This document shows, one piece after another, positions 44,285 to 53,279 of a stretch of 64,000 nucleotides of DNA; position 1 is the first letter of the stretch; every line of letters starts with the position of its first letter. Position numbers and translations under genes: made by a program. A model generated the notes under the pieces. The model searched no databases. It was not told the origin of the DNA and was given only the letters and a program-made list of their open reading frames with translations. This DNA is from CAMDKS01 sp964402975 (GTDB taxonomy: Bacteria > Bdellovibrionota_B > Oligoflexia > Oligoflexales > RGVZ01), in NCBI GenBank assembly GCA_964402975.1, contig CAYOEM010000003.1, positions 62,001 to 126,000 of the forward strand, written 5' to 3'.

Positions 44285-44950
44285 ATGTCAGAGATTTTTA
44301 GTAAAGCATCGAAAATTTCACTATTGTCGTTAATCGTCGGGATGGGATCTTTATCTTGCTCAAAACCTTCGATGAAGGATCCATCGGCGGACGATCTTTC
44401 CGATTTAAGCATCGATCCCGACCAGCCGGCAATTCCAGCTGATGCTTCGGTTTCTGCGTCTGGAAATTCAGCTCCGGTAGGTAAGGCTAATACTTCCGTA
44501 GCTGAGCAGAGCAATAAAGTTGTTGAAGGAATTCCACCGACCCCAAGGATAGAAGATCTGGAAGGGGATCGTCCGTCAGCAGAGAGTGTGCCCGTGGAGC
44601 CTGAACCTCCTCTTGATCAGTCCGCGGCGAATGCGGGCAATGAATTGTCCCGTTTTGGTTCCGGCCCGCAGGTGCGTTACATAAAATCTGTCCAGCTCAA
44701 CGTTCGTGAGAAGCCAGATCGGTATTCCAAGATAGTTGGAGTGCTAAAAGGCGGTGATAAAGTTCGAGTTCAAATAAACGGTGGCTGGGCTAAACTTGAT
44801 GAGGGACGCTGGATCCGCTCGCGGTGGCTCGTTAAGCGCAGACCGGGCGGCGCCCTTTCCGAAAGCGCTGATGAGGGCCAGTCCAAGTCATTGAAACAAA
44901 ACTCAGGTAAAAAACGTGGGCCGAAATCTAAGCGTAAGAAAAAGAGTTAA
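44285..44950 (+). CDS. lipoprotein with bacterial SH3 domain
   Basis: A lipobox GSLSC (Cys25), then a Pro/Ser/Ala-rich low-complexity linker (about residues 30-130), then an SH3b domain (RYIKSVQLNVREKPDRYSKI, VLKGGDKVRVQINGGWAKL, RWIRSRWL), and a Lys-rich end (GKKRGPKSKRKKKS). SH3b domains on lipoproteins usually bind peptidoglycan or partner proteins. It is followed by the desaturase gene at a short distance. Confidence 0.7.
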   Translation: MSEIFSKASKISLLSLIVGMGSLSCSKPSMKDPSADDLSDLSIDPDQPAIPADASVSASGNSAPVGKANTSVAEQSNKVVEGIPPTPRIEDLEGDRPSAESVPVEPEPPLDQSAANAGNELSRFGSGPQVRYIKSVQLNVREKPDRYSKIVGVLKGGDKVRVQINGGWAKLDEGRWIRSRWLVKRRPGGALSESADEGQSKSLKQNSGKKRGPKSKRKKKS

Positions 44951-44968
44951 ACCGTCGTAGGTGGTCGA

Positions 44969-45955
44969 TTGAAGGCTTTGGACAACAGGCAAAAGCTAGC
45001 TAAAGCTCTGGCAAAGATGAGTGAGGTATCCCCAACCCAGGGCTTGGTTCACGCCTTTATCCACACGGTGATGTTTGTTGGTCTTGTGTCGGCGATTTTT
45101 GTTTTTTGGAAGCGAGATGCTCGTCTTGCCATTATGACGACCATCCCATTTGTCTTTGTCTACACAGCCATTTTAGTGACAGCGCATGATTGTATGCACC
45201 GAACATTCACGGGGTTGAAGTGGTTTGATGATTACTGGCCGGTTTATTGGACGGCGACGATGTATTGGCCTCACCGTACTTACTCGGAGATTCACAAGCT
45301 GCATCATGGTATGTTAGGTCGTGATTTTGATGATCCGGAGCGTCCGACTTTTTTAAGGTCCGAGTATGAGTCTGCCGGATGGATGAAGCGTTGGTACATA
45401 CGTCATCAATGGTTGGTTAATATTTTTATTCTGGGCGGGATAGGATTTATTTGTAAGCATTGGTTAATGGGTCGACGTTTGGCGGACAAATATCCCCAAG
45501 TTGGAACGGCCATGCGGCGTGATGCTCTGGCGATTGCATTCATTGTCCCGCTAAATATCGGTCTTGCCATATATTTTGATCAATTTTGGGCTTTTTTTTC
45601 GTGTTTTATTATGGCTGAGCGAGTTGGCGGTGGATTGCTTCAACTGCGCGGACTCGTTGAGCACTATGGTCTCTGGGATGCTAAAGGGGGTGATATGGTT
45701 CGTAGACAGGCCATGTCAGCTCGTAATGTAAGAGCCGGATGGTTCTTCCGATGGATTTTTAATGACCTTTGCTTTCACTCGATCCATCACGTCTATCCTA
45801 GTATTCCATGGTACAAATTGGGAGAAGCGCACCTTACCATTCCAAGTTTTTGGGACGAGTTTAATCCAAAGGCGATAGAGCCCCGAGACAGCTATGGAAA
45901 AGTTTTCGCCGATGGTGTGAGATCCTGGCGACTTATTGACGACCGAGTTTCTTGA
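44969..45955 (+). CDS. fatty acid desaturase (membrane di-iron)
   Basis: Introduces double bonds or hydroxylates acyl chains or carotenoids. The three His boxes are HDCMH (73-77), HKLHH (109-113) and HSIHH near residue 267. Hydrophobic helices surround them. It starts TTG with AGGTGG upstream. Substrate unspecified: acyl-lipid desaturase is the default. A 24-bp perfect inverted repeat separates it from convergent icd. Confidence 0.85.
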   Translation: MKALDNRQKLAKALAKMSEVSPTQGLVHAFIHTVMFVGLVSAIFVFWKRDARLAIMTTIPFVFVYTAILVTAHDCMHRTFTGLKWFDDYWPVYWTATMYWPHRTYSEIHKLHHGMLGRDFDDPERPTFLRSEYESAGWMKRWYIRHQWLVNIFILGGIGFICKHWLMGRRLADKYPQVGTAMRRDALAIAFIVPLNIGLAIYFDQFWAFFSCFIMAERVGGGLLQLRGLVEHYGLWDAKGGDMVRRQAMSARNVRAGWFFRWIFNDLCFHSIHHVYPSIPWYKLGEAHLTIPSFWDEFNPKAIEPRDSYGKVFADGVRSWRLIDDRVS

Positions 45956-45961
45956 TGTTTT

Positions 45962-46011
45962 TTAACTTAGAAGCCCCGCCAGCAAGATTGCTGGCGGGGC
46001 TTCTAAGTTAA
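45962..46011. terminator. 24-bp perfect inverted repeat, probable bidirectional terminator
   Basis: Between the convergent desaturase and icd genes, bases 45962-45985 pair perfectly with 45988-46011 around a 2-base GA centre. The core is GAAGCCCCGCCAGC. Neither side has a strong U-tract (only short AT-rich flanks), but position and symmetry fit a terminator serving both genes. Confidence 0.7.
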
Positions 46012-46027
46012 TTATACCAGTGGCGAC

Positions 46028-47254
46028 TTAGCGCATATTTTTTTGCATGTTCTCAGCCAATTTACCGAGGAAGTCTGTCGTGTAAAGGAAGCTTCCAGCT
46101 GGAGGGTTGTTGCCGTGAATACATACGGCGAGGTCCTTCGTCATATGGCCTGCCTCAACCGTTTGTACACAAACTTGCTCAAGCTTTCTTGCAAACTCCG
46201 TGACTTCGGGGGTTCCATCCAGTTTGCCGCGGTGAGCAAGGCCCTGGGTCCATGCAAAAATGGATGCGATTGGGTTAGTTGACGTTGGCTTGCCCTTTTG
46301 GTGATCACGGTAGTGGCGCGTTACCGTCCCGTGAGCGGCTTCGGTCTCGATCGTGCGACCATTTGGACACATTAGTACCGATGTCATAAGCCCGAGGGAG
46401 CCGAATCCCTGAGCAACCGTGTCAGACTGCACATCGCCATCATAGTTTTTACATGCCCAAACTATTCCGCCTTCCCATTTTAAAACTGCCGCAACCATGT
46501 CATCTATTAGGCGATGCTCGTAGGTCAGCCCAGCTTTTGCAAAGGCATCTTTAAATTCGCGGTCAAAAATCTGCTGAAATAGGTCTTTAAATCGTCCGTC
46601 ATATACCTTAAGAATCGTGTTTTTGGTCGAAAGGTAGACTGGGAATTTGCGATCCAAGCCATAGGCGAAGCAGCTTCGAGCGAAGCCTTCAATGCTTTCA
46701 TCCGTATTGTACATGCCCATAGCAATGCCTGGGGCCTTGAAATCCATGACGTCCCAGGTTTGTGGCGATCCGCCAGCTGAGGGCTCAAAAACCATCTTGA
46801 GCTTACCTGGGCTCGGTATTTTAACGTCCGTTGCTTTGTACTGATCACCATGTGCGTGACGACCTACAACGATCGGTTTTTTCCAGTTCGGAACAATCCT
46901 AGGGACGTTTGAGCAGATGATAGGCTCTCTGAAAACTGTTCCTCCGAGAATGTTTCTGATGGTGCCATTAGGGCTTTTCCACATTTTCTTCAGGTTGAAC
47001 TCTTTAACTCGCGCCTCATCAGGTGTGATCGTTGCGCATTTGATTCCGACATCGTATTTTTTGATGGCTTCGGCGGCCTCGACGGTTACCTTGTCGTCAG
47101 TTTTGTCGCGATTTTCCATCCCAAGGTCAAAATACTTGATATCAAGGTCCAAGAAAGGGTGGATCAGCTTGTTTTTGATCTCCGCCCATATGATGCGGGT
47201 CATTTCGTCTCCATCCATTTCAACAACTGGATTTTTGACTCGAATTTTAGCCAT
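46028..47254 (-). CDS. icd: isocitrate dehydrogenase (NADP+), homodimeric eukaryote-like type
   Basis: Oxidatively decarboxylates isocitrate in the TCA cycle. It is the type II (eukaryote-like) form: VVEMDGDEMTRIIW, KSPNGTIRNILGGTVFREPI, VVGRHAHGDQYKATD, and ACKNYDGDVQSDTVAQGFG, with RLIDDMVAA holding metal ligands. Its 408 residues are typical. TGGAGATAACAC precedes the ATG. A perfect inverted repeat follows it. Confidence 0.95.
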   Translation of the reverse strand: MAKIRVKNPVVEMDGDEMTRIIWAEIKNKLIHPFLDLDIKYFDLGMENRDKTDDKVTVEAAEAIKKYDVGIKCATITPDEARVKEFNLKKMWKSPNGTIRNILGGTVFREPIICSNVPRIVPNWKKPIVVGRHAHGDQYKATDVKIPSPGKLKMVFEPSAGGSPQTWDVMDFKAPGIAMGMYNTDESIEGFARSCFAYGLDRKFPVYLSTKNTILKVYDGRFKDLFQQIFDREFKDAFAKAGLTYEHRLIDDMVAAVLKWEGGIVWACKNYDGDVQSDTVAQGFGSLGLMTSVLMCPNGRTIETEAAHGTVTRHYRDHQKGKPTSTNPIASIFAWTQGLAHRGKLDGTPEVTEFARKLEQVCVQTVEAGHMTKDLAVCIHGNNPPAGSFLYTTDFLGKLAENMQKNMR

Positions 47255-47304
47255 GTGTTATCTCCAAAAAAATCTAGGGTGGATCGAACTATCTCAAAGA
47301 TGTG

Positions 47305-48270
47305 TCAGATTTTAAAGTAGTGAATTGACCTGGGCATGTGAATAAAGTCACGAATTGGCATTGATAGATTGATCAAAATTATAACTTCCGTTTTTTTTCC
47401 AGGATCGACGTTGCATACTACGCCGTGACTACTATAAAGCATTTTAAAGAGTCCTAAGCCAGCGCCGCCTTTTTTTGTATCAATCAGATTATCAGAATCG
47501 TTGCGTCGGAGAGCTTTTCGTAAGTAAGAAAACCACTTATCCCTTAAGAAGGCTCCAAAAGGATCCTCGATTGAAATAGCTAGAAGACGGCTGTCGATCC
47601 CGAATTTCAAAGTAGCCCATTCGTCGGGAAGTAGTTCCCGTTTTGACGTTCTCTCCATATCCTCGTAGTGTGTTCGGCCACCTGCAACTGGCGCATCATA
47701 GATAGCGTTCATCAGAAGCTCTTCCGAGATTCCATGAGCCATTCTTGATATATTCTTGCCAGTTCCACAGGCGTCGGCCCACTCGAGAACGGTTTTGTTC
47801 AAAACGTCTCTATCAGCCGAGCCTTTTACTGTGTGCTTTTGGATTTTGGATTCGGGACTCAGATATTTATCAATTCCAAATATATCTCGTCGTAGAATTT
47901 TTTGCAGAGTGATGGCGATGTCAGCTGAGGTCCATTCAGCGTCGAGATTTGCAATAACATGATCAATGAGATGCGCGTCATTGAGTTCTAAAGCCTTTGA
48001 ATACTCCTGCATGGGAAGATCTGTCACGAGAACTGTCGTGATATCGTCTCGGCGGCGCGCAGCGCTAAAGGTTTGCAGATGCGGATCATTACAAATCACG
48101 ACGCGCAGCTCCGGATTCGTTTCAATAGTTTGGATAGCCTGCTCAACAGACGAGGTTGATACGACCCTCCAGCCGTTCGTAGCCACGGCAAGAGCCATGG
48201 CTGTTCCCATGGGTTTGCGTCCTGGTACTTCTAAAATTAGCAAGGCTTGCGCAACGTTTGGTGATGACAT
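47305..48270 (-). CDS. receiver-like / HATPase domain protein
   Basis: The first 130 residues resemble a degenerate receiver (QALLILEVPGRKPMGTAM, VVICNDPHLQ, TTVLVTDLP). Residues about 175-310 form a histidine-kinase-like ATPase fold: ISEELLMNAIYDAP is the N box, EDPFGAFLR the G1-like segment, and GGAGLGLFKML the G2 box. No dimerisation/phosphoacceptor His is obvious, so it is closer to anti-sigma/HATPase regulators. I use ATG 48270; a longer frame to 48477 overlaps nuoB. It follows nuoB by 8 bp. Confidence 0.65.
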   Translation of the reverse strand: MSSPNVAQALLILEVPGRKPMGTAMALAVATNGWRVVSTSSVEQAIQTIETNPELRVVICNDPHLQTFSAARRRDDITTVLVTDLPMQEYSKALELNDAHLIDHVIANLDAEWTSADIAITLQKILRRDIFGIDKYLSPESKIQKHTVKGSADRDVLNKTVLEWADACGTGKNISRMAHGISEELLMNAIYDAPVAGGRTHYEDMERTSKRELLPDEWATLKFGIDSRLLAISIEDPFGAFLRDKWFSYLRKALRRNDSDNLIDTKKGGAGLGLFKMLYSSHGVVCNVDPGKKTEVIILINLSMPIRDFIHMPRSIHYFKI

Positions 48271-48278
48271 GATTTCGG

Positions 48279-48764
48279 TCAAACCTCTGCGGGTTTTTTT
48301 GCGTCCGCTGAGATCTTGTCCTGAAGTGTCATGAGACCTGCGATTACGGCTTCCGGTGTTGGAGGACAGCCGGCGATGTAAACGTCTACTGGTATGATTC
48401 GGTCGACGCCTTGTACGACATGGTATGCGCGGTAGAAGCCGCCGCTCGATGCGCATGCACCCATAGCCATGACCCACTTTGGCTCTGACATCTGGTCGTA
48501 AACTTTTTTAATCACGGGCGCCATTTTCTCGGTGATAGTACCTGCCACAATCATGAGGTCAGCTTGTCGCGGTGAAAAGCGGACAACCTCAGCTCCGAAC
48601 CTGGCAATATCGTACTTAGGTCCAACGACAGACATGTACTCAATTCCACAGCATGCCGTACCGAAAGGGTATGGCCAGAGCGCGTTCTTGCGAGCCCACG
48701 CCAGCAACTCCTTGTGCTTTGTGAGGAATATGGGAAGTTCGTCGTTAGCTTGGCTGTGCTTCAT
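48279..48764 (-). CDS. nuoB: NADH-quinone oxidoreductase subunit B
   Basis: Complex I subunit carrying the terminal N2 [4Fe-4S] cluster. All four cluster cysteines are present: Cys38-Cys39 (GTACCGIEYM), Cys104 (GACASSGG), and Cys133 (AGCPPTPEA). The length (161) is normal. nuoA and nuoC-nuoD are not adjacent, so it is an orphan subunit here, co-transcribed with the receiver/HATPase gene. It diverges from the agl/glt-like cluster. Confidence 0.93.
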   Translation of the reverse strand: MKHSQANDELPIFLTKHKELLAWARKNALWPYPFGTACCGIEYMSVVGPKYDIARFGAEVVRFSPRQADLMIVAGTITEKMAPVIKKVYDQMSEPKWVMAMGACASSGGFYRAYHVVQGVDRIIPVDVYIAGCPPTPEAVIAGLMTLQDKISADAKKPAEV

Positions 48765-48933
48765 ATCTTCAAGGTCCTTTGTCCCACAAAACCAACTTAT
48801 GGTTGGTGTTTAAACAATTCACAAACCCAAGGGTCAAACTGTTCAAAAATTCAACGTTATTGGCCCTTTAAGTCGCCATTCTAGACCAGAGAGCCGAGGA
48901 ATTCCACTCCCAGTCAAAAAAAGCAGTGGAAAG

Positions 48934-48963
48934 TTGACTTAAGGTTAACTGAGTCCTTAAAAT
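48934..48963 (+). promoter_or_regulatory. promoter of the gliding-machine-like operon
   Basis: TTGACT at 48934-48939 and TAAAAT at 48958-48963 are 18 bases apart, a near-consensus sigma70 pair. The predicted start is about 45 bases before the first ATG (49016), which has GGAGGAGAG upstream. It lies in the 251-bp intergenic region shared with nuoB on the other strand. Confidence 0.65.
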
Positions 48964-49015
48964 ATCAGTGAAAGCCAAGCATTAGCAATTTGGGCGCGAC
49001 TGGAGGAGAGTCAAG

Positions 49016-49681
49016 ATGGAGAAGATTGTACGCTTGTTTCACGAAGGTGGACCGGCCGTTATGGGGGCGATTACCGCGGTGGCGATCATTTCGCTGGTGA
49101 TTATTATCGAGCGAGTGGTGCGTTACTGGGTCACGTATGACCTCGGAAATAGTGCGGTTTTCATGAGTAACGTGCAAAAGATGGTCATGAATAATTCTAT
49201 TGAAAACGCAATTAGGCTTTGTAAGAAGCAAAAACCGAAGCTTTTGCCAGAGGTTTTAGTGCAAGGGTTAATGCGCGCCAATGATTCCGTTGAGGAAATT
49301 GAGTTGGCCATGGATTTTGCCACCCTGGAAGCGATCCCCAAAGTTACAAAAGGAGTCGGGTTTCTCGGAACAACGGCTAACGTTGCAACCCTTTTTGGTT
49401 TGATGGGTACTCTTTTTGGTTTGATGAAGTCATTTGCGGCGGCGGCCAATGCGACGGGCGCTCAGAAGCAGACACTTCTCGCAGAGGGTATTGCCGAGGC
49501 TTTGATTGCGACGTCCTTTGGTCTTGGAACAGCGCTTGTTATTCTTTTGGCCTACGGCATTTTGATGACCAAACAATCATCTCTCGTAGACGACATTAAC
49601 GCCAACTCAGCTCGGCTTCTTCATATGCTCTATAACCGCAAAATGAAAATCCACCGTGGTGGTAGTGATCGACCAGAGTGA
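49016..49681 (+). CDS. TolQ/MotA/ExbB-like proton channel subunit (AglR-like)
   Basis: Inner-membrane channel component that, with the TolR/ExbD-like partners encoded next, converts proton-motive force into mechanical work. Three membrane helices: VMGAITAVAIISLVIIIERV near the N-terminus, then VGFLGTTANVATLFGLMGTLF and ATSFGLGTALVILLAYGIL, the last two with the family's polar Thr/Ser residues. In Myxococcus AglR, with AglQ and AglS, powers gliding; here the gene is followed by two TolR-like genes and a Glt-like set. It heads the operon. Confidence 0.9.
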   Translation: MEKIVRLFHEGGPAVMGAITAVAIISLVIIIERVVRYWVTYDLGNSAVFMSNVQKMVMNNSIENAIRLCKKQKPKLLPEVLVQGLMRANDSVEEIELAMDFATLEAIPKVTKGVGFLGTTANVATLFGLMGTLFGLMKSFAAAANATGAQKQTLLAEGIAEALIATSFGLGTALVILLAYGILMTKQSSLVDDINANSARLLHMLYNRKMKIHRGGSDRPE

Positions 49682-49766
49682 TTGCTGACAATTAGTTTGC
49701 TGATTGTGTTCTTTAGTTTTGCGCAGCGTGAGCCCGTTATAAAGAGACGGTCTTGGAGGTCAAGCG

Positions 49767-50324
49767 GTGTCGAGAAAAAAGAAAAGAAAGTCACTCCCGT
49801 ATAAAGATGTTGAGCTTAACATCATGCCGTTTATTGACATCTTTTCGATGTTGAACACGTTCTTGTTGTTTTCAGCTGTGTTTCTTTCGGTGGGTGTTCT
49901 CGACGTGCAGATCCCATTTCTGTCGAATCAGCCGCCTCCAGATGATCCAAAAGACAGCCGGGTTTTTCAGGTCAACATCGATGTGACTAAAGAGCAAGCT
50001 GAGATCCAGACGTCTTACACCAGGCCGCCAGATCAAGCTCAAAAGTTTCCATTCCCCAATAACCCCGAAGGTCTGAAGCTTATGCATCAGAAGCTGGCCG
50101 AGATAAGAAAACAGAACGCCGCAACCGACAAAGCCACAGTTTATAGCGACGACGATGTTAGTTGGGAGTCTTTATCGGCGGTGCTCGACAGTGTCATGTT
50201 GCGGCTAGAAGGGGACCCCATTTTCCCACCAGCCAAAGACGTAAAGAACAAAGAGAGAGCAGAGTTGGATGCGAAGATTTATTTGTACCCTAAGATTGTT
50301 ATGGGGAGCGTCATGTTGAAGTGA
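49767..50324 (+). CDS. TolR/ExbD-like protein (AglQ-like)
   Basis: A basic cytoplasmic N-terminus (SRKKKRKS) leads into one membrane helix with the essential proton-binding Asp24 (LNIMPFIDIFSMLNTFLL), then a periplasmic domain of about 135 residues. GTG start with AGGTC. Two TolR-type partners following one TolQ-type protein is the AglRQS arrangement. Confidence 0.85.
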   Translation: MSRKKKRKSLPYKDVELNIMPFIDIFSMLNTFLLFSAVFLSVGVLDVQIPFLSNQPPPDDPKDSRVFQVNIDVTKEQAEIQTSYTRPPDQAQKFPFPNNPEGLKLMHQKLAEIRKQNAATDKATVYSDDDVSWESLSAVLDSVMLRLEGDPIFPPAKDVKNKERAELDAKIYLYPKIVMGSVMLK

Positions 50325-50374
50325 AGGCTTCCGCATGAACTTCTTCAGCGTGCTGACTTTTAGGAGATGCTTGG

Positions 50375-50881
50375 ATGGCAAGTGTAGGCGGCGGTAGTAA
50401 GGATACATTAAGTCTTAACCTGAACCCAATGTTGGATATTTTCTCGATTCTCATCACGTTTTTGCTGATGAGCTTTTCGAGTGATCCTGTATCCCATGAC
50501 GTGGATGCGGGTATTGAACTTCCTCAATCAACAACCATCGTGGCTCTTGATGAGATCCCATCGATCATCGTGACCAAGACAGAGGTCCGGGTCAATGATG
50601 TAAAGGTTGCCGACATTGTTGCTGGCGATGTGCCGGAAAAAGATCGAAGTCAGGGTGCAATCTACCCAGTGTTTACGGAGCTGAAAAAGCTCGCCGAGGC
50701 CAATAAACGTTTGGCAAAAACGGTAAAAGCCGATGATCCGACAGCTAAAGGTAGTACGGGTGCTTTGACGATGGAGATGGATAAGGGCCATCGATTCAAA
50801 CTTATGAAACGCATAATGCTCGCGGCGCAGCAGGCAGAGTTTGTGCAGTTCAAGCTCATGGTGCAGAAGGAACTCAACTAG
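50375..50881 (+). CDS. TolR/ExbD-like protein (AglS-like)
   Basis: Second TolR-type subunit: Asp21 in LNLNPMLDIFSILITFLLMS, then a periplasmic domain of about 130 residues. It has a shorter basic leader than its neighbour. Following Agl nomenclature it is the AglS counterpart; which of the two is AglQ or AglS is not decided by sequence alone. It is 3 bp from the beta-barrel gene. Confidence 0.85.
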   Translation: MASVGGGSKDTLSLNLNPMLDIFSILITFLLMSFSSDPVSHDVDAGIELPQSTTIVALDEIPSIIVTKTEVRVNDVKVADIVAGDVPEKDRSQGAIYPVFTELKKLAEANKRLAKTVKADDPTAKGSTGALTMEMDKGHRFKLMKRIMLAAQQAEFVQFKLMVQKELN

Positions 50882-50883
50882 GG

Positions 50884-51657
50884 ATGGCCAATTGGTTCGT
50901 AAAAAAGGGCGTGGCTCAGTCTGTGAGTGCAACGGTTGTTGCGGCACTTTGTTTGTGTTTGACTTGGTCTTCGGCAGTGTTTGCGTCAGGAACTTCAGAG
51001 CAATTTGAAAAGTATGAAATTCGGGTCATTAGACCGAAGTATTTTGCAAAGACTTCTAGGCTTGAGACAGGCGCGCAACTTAGTGTGGTCATGAATCAGT
51101 CTTTTATCTACACATATCTTGCAACAGGGTTGCTGGATTATCACTTCTCCGAACAGTGGGCAGGCGAGGGTGCTTTTGCGCTGGGTTTTAGTATCGATAA
51201 AGACGATAAACGCTCCCTAAAGTCTAACTTTAAAATTCAGACTCAAATACTTCGGACGCAATACTTTATGGAAGGCGGCGCACTCTACACGCCCGTCTAT
51301 GGTAAATATCAATTAGATTCGGGTGAGTTAATTTATCTCGACATGTTCTTTTCTGCTGGCGTAGGAATGACCGGGATAAATTATCTGTATGATCACTGTC
51401 CTAAGCCATCTGAGGTTGGACAAGGGAATTTCGTTCCGAATCCGCCGTCACCCACGACCAAGTCGTATCCCACGTTCTACACAGGTTTGGGACAGAGAAT
51501 ATTTATGGATAAAAAGCTCAGTCTGAGGTGGGATGTTCGCGCGCATATTTTTGGATATAACGTTGCCGATGCTGCTTGTGATCCTGAAACTGCTGCAAAG
51601 GCCACTAATTCGCAGACAAATATTACGCTGCAGCTCGGCGCGGGGTACTTCCTATGA
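50884..51657 (+). CDS. outer-membrane beta-barrel domain protein
   Basis: Signal peptide about residues 10-35 (CLTWSSAVFASG). The mature part resembles the outer-membrane beta-barrel family found beside AglT-like TPR genes in myxobacteria and Bdellovibrio: RVIRPKYFAKTSRLE, TYLATGLLDYHFSEQWAGEG, FYTGLGQRIFMDKKLSLRWD, and a C-terminal LQLGAGYFL. Probable role: the outer-membrane base of the machine. The stop overlaps the next gene's ATG (ATGA). Confidence 0.7.
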   Translation: MANWFVKKGVAQSVSATVVAALCLCLTWSSAVFASGTSEQFEKYEIRVIRPKYFAKTSRLETGAQLSVVMNQSFIYTYLATGLLDYHFSEQWAGEGAFALGFSIDKDDKRSLKSNFKIQTQILRTQYFMEGGALYTPVYGKYQLDSGELIYLDMFFSAGVGMTGINYLYDHCPKPSEVGQGNFVPNPPSPTTKSYPTFYTGLGQRIFMDKKLSLRWDVRAHIFGYNVADAACDPETAAKATNSQTNITLQLGAGYFL

Positions 51658-53228
51658 GACGTCCGGCACGAATACGTAGTGTGTTTAGTTCGGCCCTGCA
51701 AAATCTTGGTCTAGTGAGCTTAGGCCTCGCTCTCATTGTTCCGCAGCCAGCCATGGCTAGCTATCAAGCAGCGCAGCAGCTTATGGCTAGGCGTGACTAC
51801 GTTGGTGCTGCCTCAGAGTACTTTCAGTCATACTCGTCGCCGAAGTCCCCGCAGGAAAAGATATATTCGGAGTGGGGGCTTGGTAAGAGTCTGCAGGCAC
51901 TGGGGTTTCATTACTCTGCTTCAAAGTTTTTTTCGAATATTGTGCGCCGTGGCCCTACAGCCATGAACCCCTATTTTAGAAGGGCTCTGGAGGAGTTGGG
52001 TTCTATCAATGGCACTGTCGCTTTAGGTCAGTCTCACATTGTGCAGCTCGTACGTGGTGGGGGTGTGGCGGCCGAGAATATTCCGGGACGAGCGCGCGGT
52101 TTTTATTTTTATTACATTGGAGCTGAAGCTTTCATTCAGCAAAAATTTGAAAGAGCCGGAGATTTTTTCAAGAAGGTTCCGTCTGGAAGTGCGTACTATG
52201 CGAAGGCTCAATTTCACCTGGGTGTGATTGCCAACCGCGCCGGTTCTCATAGCCGTGCCATCAGTTATTTTGAGTCGGCTAGGTCAGCGTCGGGCGCTGA
52301 TGCTTGGGTGAAAGAGCAGGCGAACTTGAATATTGCTCGCGTGCACTATGAGACAAAAAGCTTTACGCAGGCTTTGCAATATTACGCTCAGATTCCCCGA
52401 GAGTCTGACAATTGGCTTCAGGCAATCTTTGAGGCTAGCTGGGCGTTTTTCTTGATGGCTAAGCACAACAACGTTTTAGGTAATATTCACACGCTTCACT
52501 CCCCATTTTTTGAAAACAGATTTTTCCCAGAGAGTTATATTCTTCAGTCGATCACGTACCTGCGTCTTTGTAGATATGATGAGGTGCAAAATAGTCTTGA
52601 GAAATTCCGGGATCGTTACAAACCAGTATTCAAGGATCTTTCGGCGCTTTTGCGAGAGTACAGCAGTCGAAAAAATGACATGTTTAAACTAGTTTACGAC
52701 TACCGAAACGGAAGTCTGAACAATTACCGCAGCGCCTGGGCGATATTGGACCAGTTAAGTCGATCAGATGCCTACAAAGAGCCAAGCAGGGCATTCCGTT
52801 ACGCTGACTCAGAAATCGGACGGTTAAACGGAATGGGTGGAAAATGGGGAAGTTCGGGACTGTCTGAGGATTTAAAGGACTTTTTAAACAAGAAGAAGCA
52901 GGTGGCGCGGTCTGACTCTGGCGAGAAATTGTATGATCAGGCTGCAGCAGCTTTTGAATATCTTCGAACACTGTCAAATCAAACAAAACTTATTCAAGCC
53001 GACATGTTTGAGGGTCGTGTTGACTCGATTCGTAGGAGTTTGAATGTAACCCAGGCCAACGATAGGAAAGTATTTATCGGTGGACTACAGCCTCTTCAGA
53101 TCGATCAGCAGTTGGAATATTGGCCGTTTATGGGCGAGTACTGGGAAGATGAGCTTGGCTATTATGTTTACAATCTCGATGACAAGTGCGGAATGCCAAA
53201 TAACAAACCAGGTAACAATAAGAAGTAG
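51654..53228 (+). CDS. periplasmic TPR protein, AglT/GltE-like
   Basis: A signal peptide (about residues 1-35) and roughly ten TPR-type helical repeats: YQAAQQLMARRDYVGAASEY, AQFHLGVIANRAGSHSRAIS, ANLNIARVHYETKSFTQALQ. It ends with a 90-residue region rich in aromatic residues and Asn/Lys (WPFMGEYWEDELGYYVYNLD). This matches the size and layout of the AglT (GltE) protein of Myxococcus, a periplasmic scaffold of the gliding machine. It overlaps the barrel gene by ATGA. Confidence 0.7.
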   Translation: MRRPARIRSVFSSALQNLGLVSLGLALIVPQPAMASYQAAQQLMARRDYVGAASEYFQSYSSPKSPQEKIYSEWGLGKSLQALGFHYSASKFFSNIVRRGPTAMNPYFRRALEELGSINGTVALGQSHIVQLVRGGGVAAENIPGRARGFYFYYIGAEAFIQQKFERAGDFFKKVPSGSAYYAKAQFHLGVIANRAGSHSRAISYFESARSASGADAWVKEQANLNIARVHYETKSFTQALQYYAQIPRESDNWLQAIFEASWAFFLMAKHNNVLGNIHTLHSPFFENRFFPESYILQSITYLRLCRYDEVQNSLEKFRDRYKPVFKDLSALLREYSSRKNDMFKLVYDYRNGSLNNYRSAWAILDQLSRSDAYKEPSRAFRYADSEIGRLNGMGGKWGSSGLSEDLKDFLNKKKQVARSDSGEKLYDQAAAAFEYLRTLSNQTKLIQADMFEGRVDSIRRSLNVTQANDRKVFIGGLQPLQIDQQLEYWPFMGEYWEDELGYYVYNLDDKCGMPNNKPGNNKK

Positions 53229-53279
53229 TGGCATTCTTGGAGTGTCTAGGCAGAGCGTTAAACTGAGAGAGGAAACGTA

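Noticed and set aside
45962..46011. Inverted repeat as the end of a mobile element
   Set aside because: No transposase, target duplication or second copy is visible in the window, and it sits between two ordinary convergent genes.
47305..48477. Receiver/HATPase gene starting at 48477
   Set aside because: The extra 69 residues are Arg-rich, run inside nuoB and match nothing; ATG 48270 fits the domain start.
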